From: Caulobacteraceae bacterium
Lineage (GTDB): Bacteria; Pseudomonadota; Alphaproteobacteria; Caulobacterales; Caulobacteraceae
Length of the DNA: 37,002 nucleotides
Reading direction: 5' to 3'
Assembly (NCBI GenBank): GCA_947478785.1
Contig: CANJXI010000036.1
Span: 1-37,002, forward strand
Part shown: one piece after another, positions 27,016 through 37,002 of the stretch
Layout of the letters: every line of letters begins with the position of its first letter
Position numbering within the stretch: position 1 is the first letter of the stretch
Program-made: the position numbers and the translations under genes
The notes under the pieces: generated by a model
Databases searched by the model: none
What the model saw: the letters and a program-made list of their open reading frames with translations, nothing else
What the model was told of the DNA's origin: nothing

Positions 27016-27978
27016 TCAGACCGTGACCTCGAGCCCGTCGTAGGCGCAGATCACCTCCAGGGCGGGGCGGCCGGCGCGGACCAGCTCCTCGTAGCGCACG
27101 GTCTCGGCGTGCATGCGCGCGATATCCCGGTCGGAATAGGTGGGTTCGTGGTGGAACAGCGCCAGCCGCTTGGCGTGGGCGGCATGGCACAGGTCGACGG
27201 CCACGATGTTGGAGGAATGGCCCCAGTCCTGCTTCAGGCTGACGGTGTCGCCCAGCGAATACATGGTGTCGCAGATCACCAAGTCGCAGGCTCCGAAGAA
27301 GGCCTCGAAGGCGGCTTCGGACTCCATGTTGTCGAGCTTGTGCTCGCTGTCGGTGGAATAGACCACCGAGCGGCCGGCCTTCTCGAAGCGATAGCCGTAG
27401 CTGTCGTGGCTGTGGTGCTGGGCCTCCAGGGTGACCGTCACGCCGGCGGCGTCGAAGGGCACGCCCGGCGCATGGGTGACGAACTCGAAGCTGGCCCGCA
27501 GCCAGTCGAACGGAACCGGGAAGGAGATCTCCTCCTGCTGGCGGCGCAGGGCGGTCTCGGCGTCGGCATGGCCGGAGTGGATGGTGATGACGGCTTCGGG
27601 ATCGAAGGCCGCCGCGAAGAACGGAAAGCCCATGATGTGGTCCCAGTGCAGGTGGGACATGAAGAGATGATAGACGCGCGGATGGCCCCTGGCGCAGCGG
27701 CCCACGGCGTCGAGGCCGAATTCGCGAAGGCCGGAGCCTGCGTCGCAGACCAGGAAGGCGCCGTCCGCGCCCTCGATCTCCACGCACGAGGTGGCGCCGC
27801 CGAAGGTGGCGCGATCGGCGAACTCCAGATTGGCCTCGGCGAAGGCGATTGCCTCGGCCTCGTCCTTGAAACGGCGGCCGTCGGCGGCCACCAGGCAACG
27901 GGCGACCTTGCCCGTGATCTGGACCGCCTTCTGCGCCACCGGCAGCGAGCCGCGCGTGCCCCAAAAGCGTACGAGCAT
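27016..27978 (-). CDS. Metallo-beta-lactamase-fold hydrolase
   Basis: A 320-residue member of the MBL superfamily, close to the phosphodiesterase-like group that starts FWGTRGSLP (5-13). The metal site HLHWDH is at 109-114, with further ligands expected from HHSHDSYG, YSTDSEH and HHEPTY. A 40-residue insert after the first strand (ITGKVARCLVAADGRRFKDE) is unusual for the fold. AAGGGGGG lies about 4 bases before the ATG. Four bases separate its stop from the phosphatase start, so it belongs with the CHASE2-PP2C gene. A phosphodiester or cyclic-nucleotide substrate is possible but unproven. Confidence 0.85.
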   Translation of the reverse strand: MLVRFWGTRGSLPVAQKAVQITGKVARCLVAADGRRFKDEAEAIAFAEANLEFADRATFGGATSCVEIEGADGAFLVCDAGSGLREFGLDAVGRCARGHPRVYHLFMSHLHWDHIMGFPFFAAAFDPEAVITIHSGHADAETALRRQQEEISFPVPFDWLRASFEFVTHAPGVPFDAAGVTVTLEAQHHSHDSYGYRFEKAGRSVVYSTDSEHKLDNMESEAAFEAFFGACDLVICDTMYSLGDTVSLKQDWGHSSNIVAVDLCHAAHAKRLALFHHEPTYSDRDIARMHAETVRYEELVRAGRPALEVICAYDGLEVTV

Positions 27979-28232
27979 CGGCCCCCCTTTCCCTCAGCCT
28001 TCAGATTTGACGTTCGTCGGCGCGCCGGATCAAGCCCGCAGACGGCTTCCAACCCCAGAAGGCCCCCAGCCCTCGAAAGTTCGGGCGTGTCAGGTGGATG
28101 GGCCGGAATCCCGTTCACCATGACGCGCCCCGGAAGTCATAGGCGTTTCGGGGGGCTTGTGAGTCAGAAATCCGCTTCGCGACCCGCACAATCCTGGGGC
28201 GCATCCTGGTCAGGCCGGCGCCGGTGTGTCCG

Positions 28233-29701
<1,469 letters not shown>

Positions 29702-29702
29702 T

Positions 29703-30710
29703 TCAGCGGAGGGTCCGCAGGGCCTGGAGGACCTCGTCCACCGCCTCGGCGGTGGTGGCCCAGGAGCACATGAAGCGCACCGAGCCGTCGAGGAAGCGAT
29801 AGACGAACCAGCCGGCGGCGTGGAGGCGGGCCAGGGTCGGCTCGTCCATCTCGACGAACACCCCGTTGGCCTCGACAGGGTGGCGGACCGCGAAGGGCAT
29901 GCCGTCGGCCAGGCGCCGGGCCATGGCGTTGGCGTGGGCCGCGTGGCGCACGAAGGCGCCGTCGCGCAACATGCCGGTGAACGGCGCGGCCAGGAAACGG
30001 CCCTTGGAGGGCAGCTGGCCGGCCTGCTTGAGGCGCGCGTCGAACCGGCGGGCCAGCGCGCGGTCGAAGATCGCCACGGCCTCAGTCGGCGGCATGCCGC
30101 CCTTGGTCCCGCCGACCACCAGGAGATCGACGCCCAGGCCCGCGATGGCGGCCAGGTCGAAGCCGGCGGCGGCGGCGTTGGCGAGGCGGGCGCCGTCGAG
30201 GTGGACGCCGCAGCCCTGGGCCCTGGCGGATCCGATCAGGGCGGCGAGGTCGGCGGCCGAGTAGACCGTGCCGAATTCGGTGGCGTTGGTCAGCGACAGG
30301 GCGGCGGGCGACTGGTGGTAGGAGACCTCCGGCTCGGCGAGCGCGGCGGCCAGGGCGCCCGGGTCGATGCGGCCCGAAGCGCCCGGCAGGCGGATCAGGC
30401 CAAGGCCGTGGCCGAAGAAGCCGGGCGCGCCGGTCTCGTCGGTGCAGACGTGGGCGTGCTCGTGGGCCAGCACCGCCTCGAAGGGGCGGCAGAGCGCGGC
30501 CAGCGACAGGGCGTTGGCGGCCGTGCCGGAGGCCACGAACCGCACCTCGCAGTCGGCGTCGAGCAGGGTTCGGACCCGATCGGCGGCCTCCGCCGTCACC
30601 TGATCCGTCCCATAGCCGGAGGCGTAACCGGCGTTGGCCGCGACCAGGGCCTCGATGGCCTCCGGCGCCGCTGGGGCGGTGTTGTCGGAGGCGAAGTCGT
30701 AGCGGGCCAT
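29703..30710 (-). CDS. Low-specificity threonine aldolase-type PLP enzyme
   Basis: A 335-residue PLP-dependent enzyme of the beta-eliminating lyase family, like LtaE, which splits threonine or allo-threonine to glycine and acetaldehyde. Visible elements are DFASDNTAPA at the start, VASGTAANALSLAAL (cofactor phosphate region), EHAHVCTDETGAPGFF, HLDGARLANAA with D172 and R175, and the Schiff-base lysine K203 in GGTKGGMPPTEAV. Length and order of motifs are normal. Its ATG shares one base with the upstream epoxide hydrolase stop, so it is the last gene of a TetR-epoxide hydrolase run. Stereospecificity cannot be told from sequence. Confidence 0.9.
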   Translation of the reverse strand: MARYDFASDNTAPAAPEAIEALVAANAGYASGYGTDQVTAEAADRVRTLLDADCEVRFVASGTAANALSLAALCRPFEAVLAHEHAHVCTDETGAPGFFGHGLGLIRLPGASGRIDPGALAAALAEPEVSYHQSPAALSLTNATEFGTVYSAADLAALIGSARAQGCGVHLDGARLANAAAAGFDLAAIAGLGVDLLVVGGTKGGMPPTEAVAIFDRALARRFDARLKQAGQLPSKGRFLAAPFTGMLRDGAFVRHAAHANAMARRLADGMPFAVRHPVEANGVFVEMDEPTLARLHAAGWFVYRFLDGSVRFMCSWATTAEAVDEVLQALRTLR

Positions 30711-31855
30711 CAGGTCTCCCGGGCCCAGGCGCGCACGTCGTCGATGAAGAGATCCGGCTCCTCCATGGCCGCGAAGTGGCCACCCCGAGGCATGTCGGTC
30801 CAGCGGCTGACGTTGTAGGCGCGCTCGGCCAAGGTACGCGGCGGGGCCGAAATGAACTCGGCGGGGAAGTTGGCGAAGGCGGTTGGCGTCTCGCAACGCT
30901 CGCCCTCCCCGAGCGCCCGGACGCCCTCATCGACCAGGCCGCGATAGTACCAGGCGGCGGTGGTGAAGCTGCCGGTCATCACATAGAGCATGATGTTGGT
31001 GAGCAGGGCGTCTTTCGGATGGACCTCGTCCATGGACTTCACGCCGAGGTCCGACCAGTCGTGGAACCGCTCGGCGATCCAGGCGGCCTGGCCGACGGGA
31101 TTGCCGGCGCCGAGCCAGGCCAGCGACTGGGGCTTGGTCATCTGCAGGTTGGCGTAGGCGCCCTTGGCGTTCTGGGCGACGGCGCCCTTGGCGGCCCAGG
31201 CCTTCTCATCTTCGCCCTGGACGCCGCCATGAGGACGAAACGCCAGCATGTTCAGGTGGATGGCCCGGGCGTGGGCGCCATGGTCGTGGCCGATCCAGGA
31301 AGTCACGTAGGCGCCCCAGTCGCCGCCCTGGGCCAGATAGGACGGATAGCCCAGAACCTCGGTCATCAGGGTGTCGAAGAGCCGCGCCGTGGCGCGCTGG
31401 CCGATGGGGCGGGCGGGCTTGGAGGAGAAGCCGTAGCCGGGCAGCGACGGGACGACGAGGTCGAAGGCGTCGGCGGGATCGCCGCCGAACCGGCTGGGGA
31501 AGGCCAGCTTCTCGATCACGCCCCAGAACTCGTAGTGAGAGCCCGGCCAGCCGTGGGTGAGGATCAAGGGCCGCTTGCCGCCGGCTTCGCCGACCACATG
31601 GACGAAGTGCAGGTCGAAATCCTCGACCCGGGCGGTGAACTGCGGAAAGCGGTTGAGCTCGGCCACGGCGGCGCGCCAGTCGTAGCGGTCGGTCCAGTGG
31701 GCGCAGAGATCGCGCAGGTAGGTCCCATCGCAGCCGTAGGTCCAGTCGCCGGTCCCTTCCGGCTCGATCGGCCAGGGGTAGTCGCCGATGCGTCGCAGCA
31801 TCGCCTCGACCTCGCCCGCGTCCCAGTCCACGGCAAACGGCTTGATCTCGCTCAT
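30710..31855 (-). CDS. Epoxide hydrolase, alpha/beta fold, copy 1
   Basis: A 381-residue enzyme of the EHN-type (microsomal-like) epoxide hydrolase family, which opens an epoxide to a diol. The N-terminal EHN region (MSEIKPFAVDWDAGEVEAML... to GEAGGKRPLILTHGWPGS, with HGWPGS at 101-106 as the oxyanion hole) precedes the alpha/beta-hydrolase core. The nucleophile is D179 (QGGDWGAYV) and the base histidine H360 (GGHFAAMEEP). GGGAGAG lies before the ATG. It is a close tandem paralogue of the next gene: I count 21 differences in the first 180 residues, with no gaps. Its stop is coupled to the threonine aldolase start. The substrate is unknown. Confidence 0.9.
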   Translation of the reverse strand: MSEIKPFAVDWDAGEVEAMLRRIGDYPWPIEPEGTGDWTYGCDGTYLRDLCAHWTDRYDWRAAVAELNRFPQFTARVEDFDLHFVHVVGEAGGKRPLILTHGWPGSHYEFWGVIEKLAFPSRFGGDPADAFDLVVPSLPGYGFSSKPARPIGQRATARLFDTLMTEVLGYPSYLAQGGDWGAYVTSWIGHDHGAHARAIHLNMLAFRPHGGVQGEDEKAWAAKGAVAQNAKGAYANLQMTKPQSLAWLGAGNPVGQAAWIAERFHDWSDLGVKSMDEVHPKDALLTNIMLYVMTGSFTTAAWYYRGLVDEGVRALGEGERCETPTAFANFPAEFISAPPRTLAERAYNVSRWTDMPRGGHFAAMEEPDLFIDDVRAWARET

Positions 31856-31927
31856 GACGCTCTCTCCCTGACCGGCGGACTTCAGGGACAGCCGAAGCCT
31901 TGCGTCAAGCCGCAGGACGCGGCGCCG

Positions 31928-33079
31928 TCAGAGTTCGCGGGCCCAGGCGCGGACCTCGGCCACGAAGAGGTCCGGCTCTTCCATGGACGCGAAATGGCCG
32001 CCGTAGGGAATGTCGGTCCAGCGGGTGACGTTGTATGCGCGCTCGGCGTAGCTTCTGGGCGGCGGCGTATAGAGCGGCTCGCCCAGGAAATTGCCGAAGG
32101 CGGTGGGCGTCTCGCAGCGCTCGCCCGGCCCGAACACCCGGCCCCCCTCGTCCATCGCGCCGCGGTAGTACCAGGCGCCGGTCGTGAAGCTGTCGGTCAT
32201 CACATAGAGCATGACGTTGGTGAGCAGAACGTCCTTCGGGTGCGCCTCGTCCAGGCTCTTGACCCGCAGGTCCGACCAGTCGTGGAAGCGTTCGACGATC
32301 CAGGCCGCCTGGCCAACGGGATTGCCGGCGCCCAGCCAGGCCATCGACTGGGGCTTGGTGCGCTGCACATGGCCATAGGCGCCGCGTATGGCCTGGGCGG
32401 CCGCGCCCTTGGCGCCCCAGGCCATCTCCTCCGCCGTCAGGGGCGCGCCCGGGGCGGGCCCGACGCCGAACACGTTAAGGTGGATGGCGCGGACGCTCGC
32501 GCCATGGTCGAGGCCCAGCCAGGCGGTGACGATGCCGCCCCAGTCGCCGCCCTGGGCGAGATAGGACGGATAGCCCAGAACCTCGGTCATCAGGGTGTTG
32601 AAGAGCCGCGCGGTGGTGCGCTGGCCGATCGGACGCGTCGGTTTGGACGAATAGCCGTAGCCGGGCAGCGACGGGACGACGAGGTCGAAGGCGTCGGCCG
32701 GATCGCCGCCGAAGCGGCTGGGGAAGGCGAGTTTCTCGATGGTGGGCCAGAACTCATAGTGCGAGCCCGGCCAGCCGTGGGTGAGGAGCAGGGGCCGCTT
32801 GCCGCCCGCCTCGCCGACCACCTGGACGAAGTGCAGGTCGAAGTCCTCGACCCGGGCGGTGAACTGCGGGAACCGGTTGAGCTCGGCCACGGCGGCGCGC
32901 CAGTCGTAGCGGTCCGTCCAGTGGGCGCAGAGCGCGCGCAGGTAGGTCCCATCGCAGCCATAGTTCCAGTCGCCGGAATCGTCCGGCTCGACCGGCCAGG
33001 GGTAGTCGCGGACGCGCCGGAGCACCGCCTCGACCTTGGCGGCCTCCCAATCCACGGCAAACGGCTTGATTTCGCCCAT
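31928..33079 (-). CDS. Epoxide hydrolase, alpha/beta fold, copy 2
   Basis: A 383-residue paralogue of copy 1, with the same EHN N-terminal region, HGWPGS at 101-106, nucleophile D179 (QGGDWGGIV) and base H362 (GGHFASMEEP). The two differ most in the cap region around residues 195-235 (HLNVFGVGPAPGAPL here against HLNMLAFRPHGGVQG in copy 1), the part that shapes the substrate pocket, so they have probably diverged in substrate. It lies 62 bases after the TetR gene and 72 bases before copy 1, on the same strand. The ATG at 33079 follows GGGGGAGG. Confidence 0.9.
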   Translation of the reverse strand: MGEIKPFAVDWEAAKVEAVLRRVRDYPWPVEPDDSGDWNYGCDGTYLRALCAHWTDRYDWRAAVAELNRFPQFTARVEDFDLHFVQVVGEAGGKRPLLLTHGWPGSHYEFWPTIEKLAFPSRFGGDPADAFDLVVPSLPGYGYSSKPTRPIGQRTTARLFNTLMTEVLGYPSYLAQGGDWGGIVTAWLGLDHGASVRAIHLNVFGVGPAPGAPLTAEEMAWGAKGAAAQAIRGAYGHVQRTKPQSMAWLGAGNPVGQAAWIVERFHDWSDLRVKSLDEAHPKDVLLTNVMLYVMTDSFTTGAWYYRGAMDEGGRVFGPGERCETPTAFGNFLGEPLYTPPPRSYAERAYNVTRWTDIPYGGHFASMEEPDLFVAEVRAWAREL

Positions 33080-33141
33080 GATGGCCTCCCCCTGCTCGGG
33101 GCGGGACTTCAGGCCCCGCCGCCGGCCTCGTCAAGCCCGGC

Positions 33142-33741
33142 TCAGGCGCCCGCGCGCAGGCCCCGGGCGAGGGTTGCGCTGAGGTCGTGGTGCAGGGCGC
33201 GCGCCGTCCCGGCGGGCACCCTGCCGGCCAGTTCCAGGACCACCGCCCCATGGGTCGCGGCCCAGAACATCAGGCCGATCCGCGCGGGATCGCCCGCGAT
33301 CTCGCCCTCCGCCGCCTGGTCGTCCACGTAGCCGCTCATGGTCGCCCGCGCGCGCCGGGCCGCCGCCACCAGGTCGGGATAATCCGCCTCGTGGGGCTGG
33401 TTGAGATCGAACATCAGCTTGTAGGTGTGCGGGTTCTCGAAGGCGAAGTCGAGGTAGGCCTCGCCCACCGCCGCCGCCCTGGCCCGGCCGCTCGCGGCCG
33501 AGGCCCGCGCGGTCTCCAGGGCCTCGGCGAAACGGTTGAAGCCGTTGGCGCGCACGGCGGCCAGGATGTCGTCCTTGTCCCGGAAATAGCGGTAGGGGGT
33601 CATTGGCGAGACGCCGAGGTCGGCGGCCAGCTGGCGCATGGTCACCGCATCGGGACCCCTGGCGGCGAACAGCCGCTCGGCGGCCTCGCACATCCGTTCG
33701 CGGAAGTCGGCGACGGCGGTTTCGGAGAGGATGCGCGGCAT
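33142..33741 (-). CDS. TetR-family transcriptional regulator
   Basis: A 199-residue TetR-type repressor. The N-terminal helix-turn-helix is RERMCEAAERLFAARGPDAV and TMRQLAADLGVSPMTPYRYF (34-53), typical for the family. The C-terminal ligand-binding half is of a WHG/TetR_C type. It is the first gene of a same-strand run (tetR, two epoxide hydrolases, threonine aldolase), so it may repress that run and respond to an epoxide or related compound; the ligand and operator are not visible. No clear palindrome is seen in the gap before the hydrolases. Confidence 0.88.
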   Translation of the reverse strand: MPRILSETAVADFRERMCEAAERLFAARGPDAVTMRQLAADLGVSPMTPYRYFRDKDDILAAVRANGFNRFAEALETARASAASGRARAAAVGEAYLDFAFENPHTYKLMFDLNQPHEADYPDLVAAARRARATMSGYVDDQAAEGEIAGDPARIGLMFWAATHGAVVLELAGRVPAGTARALHHDLSATLARGLRAGA

Positions 33742-33807
33742 TGGACCCGGGATGCGGAAACCAGACGCACCAGCGCTAATCCCGGCGGGAGATTTTACAA
33801 GGTCTTA

Positions 33808-34008
33808 TCAGCCGTCGCAGGCCTGATCGTCCTCACAGTCGATCTCGTCCACCAGGCGGGTGGATTGCCACAGCTCGATGGTGGGCGCGCCCTCTTCACA
33901 AAGCTCCGCGGCCTCGGCCTTGGCCGCCTCGTCGTCGGGCGCGTCGATCCATTCGGCGCTCTTGATGTGTCGCCGGGCGTCGACCCGGTAGGCGCGGTAT
34001 GTGCTCAT
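33808..34008 (-). CDS. Small acidic protein of unknown function
   Basis: A 66-residue cytoplasmic protein, MSTYRAYRVDARRHIKSAEW followed by an acidic, Ala- and Glu-rich second half and a CEDDQACDG tail. I do not recognise it. A similar YRAYxVDxxGHI-type opening is common in short alphaproteobacterial hypothetical proteins. GGGGAG lies before the ATG at 34008; an in-frame start at 34044 is less likely. It sits between secA and the tetR gene on the same strand. The two cysteines near the end could bind metal, which is only a guess. Confidence 0.7.
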   Translation of the reverse strand: MSTYRAYRVDARRHIKSAEWIDAPDDEAAKAEAAELCEEGAPTIELWQSTRLVDEIDCEDDQACDG

Positions 34009-34077
34009 CTCAGACTCCCCGGAACTTACTGTTTCGGAGAACACGCAACGCGGCGAACGGTTGCGCTTGTTCGAGGC

Positions 34078-36957
<2,880 letters not shown>

Positions 36958-37002
36958 GGGGAGGTGTCCGGTTGGATGGCGGGGCCGGGCGGGCGCATAG
37001 AA

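Noticed and set aside
30776..33331. A long plus-strand open frame opposite both epoxide hydrolases (about 851 codons)
   Set aside because: Its apparent internal repeat only mirrors the duplicated hydrolase genes on the other strand.
34044..34065. A CGCAAC/GTTGCG hairpin after secA as a terminator
   Set aside because: A six-pair stem, a ten-base loop and no T-run make it too weak to call.
34047..34073. A possible sigma-EcfG promoter for the small acidic gene (minus strand)
   Set aside because: It reads CGAAC with an 18-base spacer, so it misses the consensus in both sequence and spacing.

Overview
The window is high-GC DNA (near 70% by eye), densely coded and with short intergenic gaps. It looks like the chromosome of an alphaproteobacterium of the order Caulobacterales, with Phenylobacterium or Caulobacter as the best guess. 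The reasons are the conserved neighbourhoods (aroK-aroB-CorC beside xerD and accA; bolA, dnaJ and cobS in one area), an HWE-type histidine kinase, a Zur-box TonB receptor, two sigma-EcfG-type promoters (GGAAC-N16/17-CGTT) and Caulobacterales-style intergenic palindromes. I see no tRNA, rRNA, CRISPR array, insertion sequence, prophage or attachment site, and no gap without a gene longer than about 250 bases. The only window-edge stretches are about 86 bases at the left and 45 bases upstream of secA.

Layout, left to right. (1) 87-4124: an RcnB-like exported protein, an inverted-repeat element, a Zur-type zinc regulator divergent from a TonB-dependent receptor with two Zur boxes between them, then a small DUF1328 membrane protein with its own sigma-EcfG-type promoter and a terminator. 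(2) 4167-9648: cobS without cobT beside it, an exported M13 peptidase, an aldo/keto reductase, a nested palindrome element, a J-domain protein and a divergent bolA. (3) 9717-13640: a three-subunit molybdenum hydroxylase operon of the PaoABC type and a possible 29-residue peptide. (4) 13650-15655: a GAF-PAS-HWE kinase coupled to a single-domain response regulator, with a sigma-EcfG-type promoter upstream. (5) 15807-22888: corC-like, aroB, aroK, an exported helical protein, xerD, a glycine-zipper protein with a strict tyrosine heptad, and accA.

(6) 22999-28562 is the most interesting part: an RsbW-like kinase, a FecR-domain exported protein, an OmpA-like lipoprotein, a small exported protein, a CHASE2-SpoIIE-type phosphatase, a metallo-beta-lactamase-fold protein and a STAS protein. 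Together they hold all three parts of a partner-switching circuit (kinase/anti-factor, antagonist, phosphatase) and two envelope proteins that could feed the periplasmic CHASE2 sensor. The output target is not in the window. (7) 28721-36957: a nitronate monooxygenase, a threonine aldolase, two tandem epoxide hydrolases, a TetR regulator, a small acidic protein and secA.

Two stress-signalling themes recur: the general stress response (two promoters, and an HWE kinase with a PFxFATGY response regulator) and the partner-switching cluster. Functions are from motif reading and family knowledge; no searches were run.
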